A DNA stretch of 33,754 bases from assembly GCA_964553745.1 (NCBI GenBank), contig CAZKLD010000016.1, positions 1 through 33,754 of the forward strand, read 5' to 3'. The notes under the pieces were generated by a model. It was not told the origin of the DNA. It worked only from the letters and a program-made list of their open reading frames with translations, and did not search any database. A program made the translations under genes and the position numbers. Positions 11,220 through 20,909 of the stretch are shown piece after piece (position 1 is the stretch's first letter; the number at the start of each line of letters is the position of its first letter). This DNA is from STC-113 sp964553745 (lineage in GTDB: Bacteria > Patescibacteriota > Gracilibacteria > BD1-5 > UBA2023).

Positions 11220-11338
11220 TGGCGGAGAGAGAGGGATTCGTTCTTCCTCGCTTCGCTGCCAGAGACGGGCCGGGTCGGAAGACAAACCCTTGTCTTCCTG
11301 AATTTCTCCGAAATCCCCCCTCTATTCGAATCCCTCTC
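11220..11338 (-). repeat. tRNA-end cassette A (distal to tRNA-Ser)
   Basis: Read in the direction of the tRNA, the cassette begins with an antisense copy of the tRNA-Ser T-arm (11327-11338) and ends with a 21-base sense copy of its 3' end including CCA (11220-11240, identical to 11494-11514). The 12-base ends pair with each other. Inside are two tandem hairpins: GGAAGACAA / TTGTCTTCC at 11277-11298 and a weaker one at 11300-11316 with loop TCC. A conserved block GCCAGAGACGGGCCGG lies at 11258-11273 and recurs exactly in cassette C. No protein can be coded. Origin and function are unknown. Confidence 0.75.
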
Positions 11339-11363
11339 GGATTATTCAATTTTGATTATACAT

Positions 11364-11468
11364 TGGCGGAGAGAGAGGGATTCCCCTTCGGGCCGCCCTC
11401 GGCCGAAAGACAAATCGTTGTCTTTCTAAATTTGCTCCGCAAATTTGCCTCACGTTCGAATCCCTCTC
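11364..11468 (-). repeat. tRNA-end cassette B (next to tRNA-Ser)
   Basis: Same plan as cassette A. There is a sense copy of the tRNA-Ser 3' end with CCA at 11364-11383, an antisense copy at 11457-11468, hairpin GAAAGACAA / TTGTCTTTC at 11405-11426, and hairpin AAATTTGC / GCAAATTT with loop TCC at 11428-11446. The GCCAGAGACGG block is missing. The spacer TTTTGATTATACAT just before this copy is repeated before the tRNA itself, so units A and B look like tandem duplications of tRNA end plus flank. Confidence 0.75.
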
Positions 11469-11493
11469 AGATTAAAGAATTTTGATTATACAT

Positions 11494-11583
11494 TGGCGGA
11501 GAGAGAGGGATTCGAACCCTCGTTACATTGCTGTAAACACGATTTCGAGTCGTGCGCGTTCGACCGGACTCTGCCATCTCTCC
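11494..11583 (-). tRNA. tRNA-Ser(CGA)
   Basis: 90 nt including encoded CCA. Acceptor GGAGAGA pairs with TCTCTCC, discriminator G. The anticodon stem-loop is CACGA-CTCGAAA-TCGTG, anticodon CGA, reading UCG. A long variable arm (TTACA-GCAA-TGTAA) is diagnostic of serine. The T-arm is GAGGG-TTCGAAT-CCCTC. The two cassettes 11220-11338 and 11364-11468 lie directly downstream on the same strand. Confidence 0.95.
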
Positions 11584-11622
11584 ATGGTTATCCTGAAACA
11601 TTGCGGTTCCAGGATATTTTAA

Positions 11623-12411
11623 TTATTTTATATTCACGAATGGCGTATTCGCTCAAGTGACTTGAGGTAATACTCAATTCCATTTTTCTATAGATCTAAG
11701 CTGAAGGATTTCAGGATTTGATTTCAAGGCTGCTGCCTCTATCTGGCTCGCTTCGGCTTTTCATTTTGATTCTGCGACTTTTTGCTCGGCCTCGAATTTT
11801 ATCCTCTCAAGCTTATTTTTTGCCGCTAAAGCCTCTTGTTCAGCCGTTACCTTCTCCTCGATCGCCTTATTGAATGAATCTGAGAAATTGAAGTTAACTA
11901 TATTTACATCATCGACTATTATGAATCTGGGTGCCAATTTATTTTTAAGCAATTCCTTTATCTGATTCTTAACGTCCTCTCTCTTTGTGATAAGCTCTTC
12001 TGCTGTAAATTTTGCAGTCGAAGCCTTTATGGATTCTTGGATTGCAGGATCAATTATCTTCTCCTTATAATCCAATCAGACTTCTCTGTAAATTTGTCCT
12101 ACATGCTCAGAGCTCAGATGAAAATTCAGAGCCACGACTGCATTTATGGTCTGAAGATCTTTTGAGGCGCTTCACGCATCTATCTGCTCTTTGAGCACTC
12201 TCACATTCATTATCACCATGTCATCGATATAGGGGATCTTAAAATAAAGTCATTCGTTATATGTCAGGCCAGTGACGGCTCAGAATCTTAAAAGGATTCA
12301 TTTTTCTCAAGCCTTTATAGTTCCGAAGCTTCAGAATAATATTCATAGCAATATGAAAAATACTATTATCAGGATAAGCCATTTTATGAAGCTTCATATT
12401 TTCCTTTTCAT
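11623..12411 (-). CDS. Prohibitin-type SPFH/band 7 membrane protein
   Basis: 262 aa from ATG at 12411 to TAA. One N-terminal membrane helix (WLILIIVFFILLGILFG) is followed by the SPFH domain: VKAGEKGI-like start, LTYNEGLYFKIPYIDDM, then REVGLDYKEKIIDPAIQES and TAEELITKREDVK, all characteristic of prohibitins. A long alanine/glutamate coiled coil follows (EKVTAEQEALAAKNKLERI), and the tail EKWNGVLPQVTG-x6-VNIK is the canonical prohibitin C-terminus. Such proteins form large membrane rings that scaffold lipid domains and often modulate FtsH proteases. It is divergent from the small gene at 12591. The tRNA-Ser gene lies 39 bases downstream. Confidence 0.92.
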
Positions 12412-12544
12412 TTCTTCTACAAAAGAAGATCAATTTATTATTGTAGCCATATTGAAATATTTAATGATATAACTCCGCTATATTAATATATTTTCTGAAA
12501 AGTCCAACAAATAAATTAATATGGATTTAAACTTATTTGAGCGT

Positions 12545-12572
12545 TTGATTTTTATTATAAAAAAGATATAAT
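12545..12572 (+). promoter_or_regulatory. Probable promoter of the 90-aa gene
   Basis: TTGATT at 12545-12550 and a perfect TATAAT at 12567-12572, separated by 16 bases, 18 bases before the ATG at 12591. The short leader leaves little room for regulation in the 5' end. Confidence 0.65.
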
Positions 12573-12590
12573 ATAGGGTTTATTTTATTA

Positions 12591-12863
12591 ATGAACAAAC
12601 TTATGAAAGATGGAGAGATGATCGAAACGACCGATCATGAAGAGATAAAGAATTGGGTTGAATCAAGATGATGAGGCCCAGCAAAAGTTAAAGATTCTTC
12701 AATAATCAGAATCCACTACGCCATGAAAGATGAGCCGGATCTGGAAGATATCGGATGGGATGAATTCTTTGAGATTTTCGATAACAGCAGGTTGAAATTC
12801 ATTTATCAATTGAAAACTGAAGATTGAAAAGAGAGCAGAAACTCTAGAATCTCAAAGAAATAA
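12591..12863 (+). CDS. Small conserved protein, 90 aa, unknown function
   Basis: The sequence has the pattern TTDHEEIKNWVESRGG, PAKVKDSS, then IGWDEFFEIFDNSRLKFIYQ and ends in a KTEDGKESR segment. I recognise this as a widespread small family often mislabelled '1,4-alpha-glucan branching enzyme'; the real function is unknown. The two adjacent glycines of SRGGG are TGA TGA followed by GGC. The gene stands alone between a promoter and a strong terminator, with the converging gene at 12914 beyond it. Confidence 0.8.
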
Positions 12864-12870
12864 TATGAAA

Positions 12871-12904
12871 AATCCCCTAGGGTTTCAACCCTAGGGGATT
12901 TTTT
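12871..12904 (+). terminator. Strong hairpin terminator between converging genes
   Basis: AATCCCCTAGGGT / ACCCTAGGGGATT, a 13-bp perfect stem with a 4-base loop, followed by a T-run. It is A-rich on the other side, so it can also stop the minus-strand gene ending at 12914 only if read-through reaches it; it mainly serves the 90-aa gene. Confidence 0.85.
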
Positions 12905-12913
12905 ATCGATTGA

Positions 12914-13393
12914 TTAAATCTTAGCGACAAATTCATTTTTTTCTGCAATCTCCTCATTCTTTATTTTTATCATTTCCAATAGCTCAAACGGATGATGATT
13001 ATTCATGTCTCAGGTAAATCGATATTTGACCGTGGATCTGACAGTAGGGGTAAGGCAATCGTATACCGCATTTGCCATGAATCAAATGCAGAAAAGATAA
13101 GTCTCTGTGATTCTGTGCTTTTCATGAATATCTTTAGTGTCTTCTGAAATCCTGTGCAGCAATTTCTGCTGGATATATTGTTTGTAATGTTCTGGCATCG
13201 ATCATGATTTCTGCATTTTGGTGTCTTTCACATAATCATCTTGCAGTTGAATGCTGGGATCTGCAACGGCAAATTCATCGATCATCTCGAGATGTCCTTT
13301 GTGGACATAATAATATTTTGCTCTCGATTCTCATGATACTACCAGAAGCGATCTCTTGTCCTCAAATTGAGGAAAATCTTGTTTGATTTCCAT
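12914..13393 (-). CDS. Host-attachment / baeRF-like protein
   Basis: 159 aa, ATG at 13393 to TAA. The order of features matches the 'host attachment protein' / bacterial eRF1-like (baeRF) group: LLVVSGESRAKYYYVH (first strands), a variable acidic loop, SGSMPEHYKQYIQQKLLHRI (helix), TYLFCIGFMANAVYDCL (strand then helix, like the APPRFLG segment), VKYRFTGDMNNHHPFELLEMI (final strand and helix). Such proteins are proposed to relate to release-factor domain 2 and ribosome rescue, but most are uncharacterised. The assignment is from pattern, not alignment. A converging gene and a terminator lie just beyond its 3' end. Confidence 0.5.
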
Positions 13394-13462
13394 AGAAAAA
13401 TATTAGTTATAAAACATAACATTATAATCCTAAGGAAGGAATTGTAAAATATTATAACTCAT

Positions 13463-15337
13463 TTATTTAACTAGCAGATATCATTGGATGCCATAATATT
13501 CATCCGTTGCATTTCATTGGAAAGAAGGGTTTTTTATTCTGATGTTGCTTAAGATTAGCTTATATGTCCCTGAGTTTCATTTAAGATCAAATGACATTTC
13601 TTCCTTTTTCAATGTCGTCAGCTTATTTTTTTCAAAATCGGAGGATAATTTATCCATCACATCCTTGATGCTAACGGAATCAATTATGTTTCATTCTCTC
13701 CTTATCGTTAATATGGCTCAGCTTACCGAAACCTCATTACGTCCTTCTCCTCCTTCTTTTTCTTCCCTTCCTTCTCATATCATCATTATTTGTGAATATC
13801 AGACCGTATTGATAGGGAATATTCCATCTGCATAATCGATATTCAGATTTATTCTCTCAGAGCTAGATTCTTCTTTTGAGTTGTAATATTGCCGCACCTT
13901 AATATCTTCAGTGATTCCTCTGATTATCTCCCAACTATAAGGTCAGTTTCTCTTATCTCCGTTGATTTCCACATCATATTTTCCATCTTTCAATACTTTG
14001 GAATATTGTTCGGGAAATAATTCTTTAATAGCTTTGCAATCTCCATATTCACAAAGATAGCTTATGCCTGAATAGATGTCTCTTGATAGATCTTCACTTA
14101 TATCGGCAATGTTTTTAAGAGGCACGATATTTCAGTTTTGAAGTATTCAAGCCTTCATGAGATTATCCTCTAGTCGGCTGAGTTGCCTTGTTTCTGGCAG
14201 TGAATAAACTCACCAAGGTCAAATTGAAATGATTACAGTGAATGCCGTCAGTATGAGAGGGATGTATGCAAGATATTTTTTTCTGGATAATATAAGATAT
14301 AGCGATATTACCAAAAGCCAGATTCCAAATATCACGATGAAATATCTATTCATAGTAAGATCATATTGGGATATTCTTAAATAAATCGCATAAAATAGCA
14401 TCAGGAGCTGAGGTATGACGACATAGGGAAACCATTTTCTGAAGAACTTTATGAAGTTGTATTTCTCTTCAAAAATATATGTGAACATGTAAATTAGGTA
14501 TCCGAATATGGAGAATCATATCACAAGCCATGTAACTTCTCATTTCGGCCAATCGGTAAAATTGAAAAGGACCTTTATGCTATATGCATATAATATTATG
14601 AAATAGACATATATGAATGGTATGGCTATATATTTTATCAAGAATGAAAAGAAAGCGTTTTCTGCAATTCATTTTTCATTGAATGTTTCTTTTTTCGGAA
14701 TCTGTGTCAATGCAAAAATAGGAGTCACAAAAGACAGAGCTATTATAGCCCAATCTCAATATATCTTTTCTGTAAGGACTCAGTATAAATCGAATAAGGC
14801 GAAAACAGCTGAGATTCAGATGCTTCAGAGGGCGAACAGAACACCTCATAAAATAGTTGAAATCAGATAAACTACGCTCAGTTTAAAGAAATAGGCGTAA
14901 TAGATTTCTTGAATGTTCTCTTTTAAGAATATTTTACTCACATATGGGGCAAAAAACACATATGAGGTTATTCAAATGAGAGTGAGGATTATGGAAATCA
15001 CGCTAACAAAACTCTCCAAGTCCTGCTTCAATCACAAGAAAAAGGATATTCAGAAAATGAGGGCAAGAATCTGCAATCATATTTTTTTGATTCTAGATAA
15101 AGCAACATTTTCAGAGCTTATGTAAAATCATAGGCTCAAGAAAAATGTGACGGCTATTGAAAATCCTATCTTCATCAAGTTATTGCTTGTCTCTCGGCTG
15201 AAATCTCAATGAAGTTCAGTCAGGAGCAATGCAGTGAATGCAACTATGAGTATTATCAATAAAGGAAACCTCTTTATCATTGCTGATAGATTTATTTTCA
15301 ATAATCCTATATTGAGATTTGAGAGAATATTTTTCAT
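13463..15337 (-). CDS. DUF4153 multi-spanning membrane protein
   Basis: 624 aa, ATG at 15337 to TAA. About ten membrane helices fill residues ~20-360 (for example FPLLILIIVAFATALLLL near the start). Then comes the DUF4153 hallmark GPWGVYSLPETRQLSRLE near residue 370, followed by a soluble domain of about 230 residues containing a glycine/glutamate-rich loop (GEGREEKEGGEGR). DUF4153 proteins are membrane proteins of unknown function, sometimes near envelope genes. The 67-aa membrane protein 60 bases upstream on the same strand is probably co-transcribed. Many membrane glycines are TGA, which is why the gene looks broken under the standard code. Confidence 0.85.
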
Positions 15338-15397
15338 ATACGTTTTTTAATGATTAACTGACTTAATGACAATGCATCGTCAGGTTTGTCTTTGAAT

Positions 15398-15601
15398 TTA
15401 TACACCTCTTCCTTTGTCCCGATCCATCAAGATCTTTATTATCTCATCTTGCTTCTTGATGCCTTTTTCAAGCAGGGCAATGCCCTCATTTATTTTCCAA
15501 TACCAGCAGAGGATGTCGCGGATAGCAAGCATGATGACTATGGCAATGATGATATAGAAGACGATTTCCTCTGTACGCATGCCAGAAAATAATGACGTCA
15601 T
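15398..15601 (-). CDS. Small single-span membrane protein, 67 aa
   Basis: ATG at 15601 to TAA. One hydrophobic helix (EIVFYIIIAIVIMLAI, about residues 12-27) is followed by RDILCWYWKINEGIALLEKG and a basic coiled tail. The DI-CWYWKINE pattern recurs in small bacterial membrane proteins of unknown role. It sits between an unknown 298-aa gene and the DUF4153 gene on the same strand, with short gaps. The frame antisense to it is a shadow. Confidence 0.7.
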   Translation of the reverse strand: MTSLFSGMRTEEIVFYIIIAIVIMLAIRDILCWYWKINEGIALLEKGIKKQDEIIKILMDRDKGRGV

Positions 15602-15700
15602 AGAATGAAATTAGAAGATAAAAATTCCTGCTCATGTTATCCCTCAATGTGCATCTGTCAAATTATTAAAGCTTTATTTTAGCTTCTTATTTAGAATCGT

Positions 15701-16597
15701 TTAAATTTTGTCTTTCATGCAATATTTAGGATCGATAGAGCTCACTGCTATCCAATCATTATCGAGAGTCTGAATATAATTCAGGATTACGGCTCATCTG
15801 GATGTCCCAACAATGACTTCGAGAAAAGTCGGCAGTTTCGCAGTCCCCCTGATTATATATGATAATGATCTTCTTTGTGAAGAGATCGGCGATTCACTGC
15901 TTACGTGAGTTCATATATTGTCTTTTTTCAGGAAATCCCTAAGGAATTCTTCTATTATTCCGGCCTCCTGTTGGATACGGAAGCATTCATCGGAATCATA
16001 GGGCATTTTGAATGGATCTGTAAGTATCATTCATTTTTCGATTTCCAAGTTTTTCGAATTCAATTCTATATAATGAATATCAAAATATTCGCTCAATGAA
16101 TAAATATGTGAAAACAGATTCTTATAAGATTTTGCCCTATCCTCATTGATATCATATCAGCATGCTCATTTTTCTATAGTTGTAACATTCATTTTTCAAT
16201 CTTCAGTCATATCTAGCAGATTCTTTCAGTTGCCCCACAGTCATATCTCGTATCACAGGTTTCATCATAAATCATTGAAAAGCTCGGTCAATGCCTGCTT
16301 ATCGAATCTTCAACTGTACAAGCTTTTGCTTTTGCCCTTGATCACTTTCCATGCGGCAGGATTCTCATAGCTATTCAAAAATCCGAGCAATTGCTTCTGT
16401 GATGTGTCTGATAATGAATCAAAGCCATCTATTCAAGGTGAGATGGAATTTGCAATCGATCTTTTTACGATTCATAGATAATCCAGAGATTCTTTCGTGA
16501 GATTTCAAAGTATGATATCTTGAACAAGCCTGTTCGTAGGAGATAATCCGGCATTTTTTATGGCAATCTCAGAATCTGAGTTTTGTTGGATTTTCAT
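15701..16597 (-). CDS. Hypothetical protein, 298 aa
   Basis: ATG at 16597 to TAA. Soluble, with no signal peptide or membrane helix. The N-terminal half is helical (LTKESLDYLGIVKRSIAN). The middle holds a glycine-rich stretch (NDLGGNLGYEIGLWGNGKN) encoded largely by TGA codons. The C-terminus is beta-like with LPTFLEVIVGTSRGAV. I do not recognise the family. It is the first of a minus-strand run (16597 down to 13463) and is divergent from the zinc-ribbon gene at 16776; the 178 bases between presumably hold both promoters. Confidence 0.65.
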
Positions 16598-16775
16598 TTT
16601 GAATTGTAATGATTTAATGATATTGAATATAATAGTCTATTGCTCATTGTCAAATTTGCATTGTAATTAATTATTTAAATTTATGATGCATTCGGAATAA
16701 TAAAACTCATTTCAAATTTGGAAATCAGAATTAATATGATAATCTCTGAAAGATATTTATTTTTTTACAAAATAT

Positions 16776-17471
16776 ATGATAAATATAAAATGCCCAAATT
16801 GCTCAAAGGAATATTCCTTACCGGATCAAGCGCTTTGAAAAAAAGGAAAGTGCACTTGTTGAGAAACATTTGAAGTCAAAATGGAAGATAAAGATATCGA
16901 TTTGCTTATCTCGCCTGATGCAAACGAAACAAATAGCAAATTGAAAGAGTTTTCCGTTTGAGCGGGAATCACCTTTGCTATCGTGATTGTTTTCTTGATC
17001 ATTTGATTCATAACGAATAAATTATTTTGAATCCCAGTCATAATTTTTGATGTAGCGATTTTTTTGATTCTGCTTTTTATTTGCATCGGAAAAGTCAAAT
17101 CACAAAAATATTTTTTTGTCATATGAGTCGTTTTATGTTTCATAATACTTAGATTATGAGCAAACTCACTCGCAACTGCTCAGCTATGAAAAGCAAGAGA
17201 TACGATTAGGGTGAATCTAGTGGAAACAATAAAATCTCAAGCCGAATCATATTACTCTGAATATAATAATTATCCAGACCCGGAAATTATAATGATTTCT
17301 TCTTATGTTGATGAATGAAAAGAAATCAAATGATGCGAGCCTTGAATTATATATGAAAAGATAAGCGATGAAAAATATAAAGTTTCAACATGTTTTGAGT
17401 CAAGAGATGATTTGCAGAAAAACGATTGATGAACTGATGATTTAAGATTCGAAACATGAAATTTCAAATAA
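16776..17471 (+). CDS. Zinc-ribbon, multi-span membrane protein with pseudopilin-like tail
   Basis: 231 aa. The N-terminus is a zinc ribbon with Cys6-x-x-Cys9 and Cys26-x-Cys28, similar to the MJ0042-type finger except that the second pair is CxC instead of CxxC. Three hydrophobic helices follow (about 62-80, 85-105 and 110-125). The rest, KARDTIRVNLVETIKSQAESYYSEYNNYPD, resembles the region after the membrane helix of type IV pilins and pseudopilins. The last helix plus tail could therefore be a pilin-like module. The gene converges on the phosphotransferase-like gene with only 9 bases between the stops. Confidence 0.7.
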
Positions 17472-17480
17472 GGCCATTCA

Positions 17481-20120
17481 TTATAAAATCTCTACAAATC
17501 ATCCGTTTCAGTTGACTCTTATAAAGTCACCATCCTTAATAAGACTTGTTGCATCATCGACTCCGACAACAGCAGGAATCCCATATTCACGGGCAACGAC
17601 TGATCAGTGAGTGAGAAGTCAGCCGACCTCTGTCACGATGGCAGATGCAATGCTGAAAAGCACTGTCCAGGCAGGGTCAGTATATGCTGTCACCAAGATA
17701 TCTCATTTTTGCAGATCTGCATCTTCCAGTCTCCTTATTACTCTAGCCCTTCATTCAACAACACCTGGAGAAGCGGGAGTTCAGACAAATGCTCATAAAG
17801 GCATATTTTCATCCGGCCTGATTGTCAGGATTTCTCAGTCTCAATCAAATACCCGTGGAGGCTTTAAGTCTTTGTCGGAATTGTATTTGGCTTTTCTGGC
17901 TGCGAGAAGATCCGCATCTACGGCTCAAGTCTCTATTATCCGAGAGATTTCATCTAGAGAGAAATAGGATATATCATCTGCAGATTCAAGCTTATTTTCC
18001 TCAATGAGAAATTTTGTTTCCTCTAATATCACTTCTTTTATAGATGCGAAAACATTGATGAGGAAAAATTTCGGATGCTCTCTTACTCAGATAATTGAGC
18101 GGTACACGAAAATGAGCTTTCTCAGTAACAGTGCTTTTAGTGTTCCGAAAGGAGTTTGTCTGATTCTTGCCAAGAGCTTTTCACTTGCCCTTAAGGCCTC
18201 TTCTCTTGCTGATCCGAAATCTCTCCTGTGCTGTCATCGCTCCTGATTCTTCAGGATATTTGAAATGATTGAGGTCACTTGAGTAGGCTGTTCATTCCAT
18301 CTGGGGTGTGTTATGTCTATCTCTCAGGTGCAGCGCATTCCATATTTTTTGAAAAAATCCATCAGTGATTCCCTGAATTCCGAGCTTCACTGAATATTTT
18401 CCAGTTTCTCCCAAAAATCCTTGTCTTCAGCTTTTCTGAGATATTCCTGCAATAGTGCATTATCTCTTGCCTTGTCTGATAAATCACCAAGGATGAGTCA
18501 CATTTCTGTTGTAACATTCCCGAAAGGGGCTTTTCAGATCTGGTCAACTAGGGCAGTTTCTCCGAGCCATTTCTTGCTCAGGATTCAGAGGAGCTTATAA
18601 GAGAGGATTGAAAGGGGCATGTATTGCACGATCCTTGATATGAAAATATCCTCGGGCAAATCATTGATTATTGATTTAATTTTTCAGATTTTTTCCCGAC
18701 TTGGAGTTTCTGATAGTTCTTTTCTGATGGCATTAATCCTATTTGAGATATTATTGTTCAGGATGGGGTAAGTATCATTAAGATTTTCTGAGAAGAAGAG
18801 CATCAATTCCTGGAACATGAATTTAAAAATAATCCATTTTTTCCTCAGAGCTATCTCTTTTTTTCATACGATCTTGAATCTATCAGACCTTATGAAATCA
18901 AATAATATCTTTGAAGCCGTCTCATCGGCATTCATGAGAAGAAGCGGGATTATTTTCTGGAAAATTCAATATTGAAGAGGATTTATGAGATCGACATACA
19001 GCCTGCTTCATGCATCCACAAAAAGAGGATGCTTCATCTCGAAGAATTCCTCGATATGAGAAGAGAGTGTCTTGAAGATTGAAATTCATAATGCCTTCAT
19101 TGGCTCCGTCATCATCTGCACATGTCAGAATGACACGAAAAAATGAAGTCATTCCATCATATTTTCAGGCAGGGGATAGATGGTTGTGATTGGCCGGGAT
19201 TGCACGATATAGAATTCTCCATCCTTAAGGCACCATTCTATATCCTGTTCTGATTTGTAATGATTCTCTATCTTAGAGCCTAAGGCGGCCAGCTCTAGAA
19301 TCTGTTCATCGGTTAATGATTGAATATTCTGCCTATCTAAGCCAATCTCTCTCTCACAAGTTCATCCGTCTGCATCGGGAATTATCTCTATTTTTTTCTG
19401 GGAAATATTTTTTTCTGCGATTATTCATCCTATAACCTTGTATGTATCGGAGCTGACCAGTCATCCCACAAGCGCCTCTCATAATCCGAAACTTGAATTT
19501 ATCGTTATTGCTTTGCGTTTTCCTGTAATCGGATCGGCCGTGAACATTATGCCTGAAACATCTGAAAAAACCATCTCTTGGACTATTACAGAGAGGAAGA
19601 TCGAAGATTGCTTGAAATTATTCTTTATGCGATATGAGACTGCCCTATCAGTAAATAATGAAGCCCAACAGTTCCTGATGCTTTCAAGAATCTCTTTCTC
19701 GCCTTTTATATTCAGGTAAGTGTCTTGCTGTCACGCGAATGAGGCAGAGGGCAGATCTTCTGCAGTCGCACTCGACCTTATTGCATAGCTTTTTTCTTCT
19801 CAAATCGCCTTCCAAGATTCCAGAATCGATTCCTTTAAATCTTTTTGAATTGAGAGATTTTTTATGAGATTACGGATTTTTCCTGATATCTTGAGGATCT
19901 CTTCTCAGCTATCTTTCTTCGTGCCTTCCAGCTCTGAGATGCATGAACTGAGTTCTCATGACTGAGATAATAGCATCTTATATGCTTCTGTTGTGATGCA
20001 AAATCATCTCGGGACAGGAAATCAGGCTTTAGTCATCTCACCCAGATTGGCGCCTTTTCATCCAACAAGATTTATCATTGATTTATCTATGTCTTCAAAT
20101 CTCAAAACATAATCTCACAT
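17481..20120 (-). CDS. Rifampicin-phosphotransferase-like / PEP-synthase-like phosphotransfer enzyme
   Basis: 879 aa, ATG at 20120 to TAA. Residues 1-~325 are a PPDK/PEP-synthase ATP-binding domain (GGKGANLGEMTKAGFPVPRG at about 21-40, AIRSSATAEDLPSASFAGQQ, SGIMFTADPITG, and IVQSRPITT at its end). Residues ~330-770 are a helical central domain. The swivelling phosphohistidine domain is at the C-terminus, with His838 in GGLLTHGSVVAREYGIP. PEP synthase has that domain in the middle, followed by a TIM barrel that binds PEP; this protein has none. The ATP-domain, helical domain, His-domain order is that of rifampicin phosphotransferase. The true phosphate acceptor is unknown, and resistance cannot be concluded from sequence. 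Confidence 0.85.
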
Positions 20121-20217
20121 AATGAGTTCATTAAAAGATCAACATTTATGATATTATATGCATTTTTGAGAGAAATTCTATTTTATGAAACTTATCACTT
20201 AATATTTAATTCATATT

Positions 20218-20246
20218 TTGCAAAACTCAATTTTAAATGCTATCAT
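20218..20246 (+). promoter_or_regulatory. Possible promoter of the FISUMP-like gene
   Basis: TTGCAA at 20218-20223 and TATCAT at 20241-20246 with a 17-base spacer, 25 bases before the ATG at 20272, in the divergent gap between two genes. The matches to consensus are moderate. Confidence 0.4.
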
Positions 20247-20271
20247 AGAAACAACATTTATCATTTATTTA

Positions 20272-20898
20272 ATGCTTATGGTCAAATCATCAGATATTAA
20301 CAGCAGAAGCTTGCAAACTGCGGTTCCAAAAACACAAGGCTGAGAATTGCAAGGAATAATTCATCAGACTTGAGCAAATGTCTCGGATGCGCTCTTGTGA
20401 TGAGAGAGTCATAGCTTAAATGAAAATTGAGAAAATCTTGAGATTGAAACTTCAAATTTTAAGGTTACTTCAAATTGATGGGAAATCCGTGAATCAAGAT
20501 TTTGAAAAATCAAAATTAACCCAGAAAATGATATTTGCGAAATTATGGAGTGAGAATTTTCAGGTGAGCAATTATTCACTCAAAAAGCCATGTTAAGAGA
20601 ATTGACAAAAGTATGAAAGAAAGTGCCTTCAATTAAAGAGTGGCGAGAATTGATCAGGGCAATTGATCCAGATTTAGAGTTGTCTTCAGAATGGCAAAAC
20701 AATACTTCCGCAAGAAAAGCATTGTGAATAAGGCTTTGCTGAGTTTTTAATAACCAAGATAATACTGTTTATTTTACATGAATCAGTTGAAGCCTATGGG
20801 CATCAGATGAAGGTGCCAGCATAGATTTTGATAGGGATAGAATCATTATCGATCAGGATAAGGATGAATTCGGTTTATCGGTACGTTGCTTTAAGTAA
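20272..20898 (+). CDS. FISUMP / C-type-lectin-like domain protein
   Basis: 208 aa; an in-frame ATG two codons downstream is an alternative start. The N-terminal ~100 residues are polar and glycine-rich. The C-terminal half reads KVPSIKEWRELI, then LGIRLCGVFNN, VYFTGISGSLWASDE and finally EFGLSVRCFK. This is the pattern of the Fibrobacter succinogenes major paralogous (FISUMP) / formylglycine-enzyme-like fold, which ends in a strand of the type S-x-R-x-x-K. There is no signal peptide, which is unusual because many such domains are on exported proteins. It converges on the aminotransferase gene with 11 bases between the stops. Confidence 0.65.
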
Positions 20899-20909
20899 AT
20901 TATTTAAAC

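Noticed and set aside
11220..11513. CRISPR array
   Set aside because: Only three copies of the ~20-base tRNA end, unequal spacing with related (not unique) spacers that contain shared hairpins, and no cas genes.
11219..11660. Two plus-strand open frames across the tRNA-Ser region
   Set aside because: They run through the tRNA gene and its repeated ends; the similarity between them comes from the repeats, not from protein coding.
17611..17967. 118-codon plus-strand open frame
   Set aside because: It is antisense to the phosphohistidine domain of the phosphotransferase-like gene, which has clear motifs; the plus-strand product has none.
17481..20120. Phosphoenolpyruvate synthase (ppsA)
   Set aside because: The phosphohistidine domain is at the C-terminus and the PEP-binding TIM barrel is missing; the domain order is that of rifampicin phosphotransferases.
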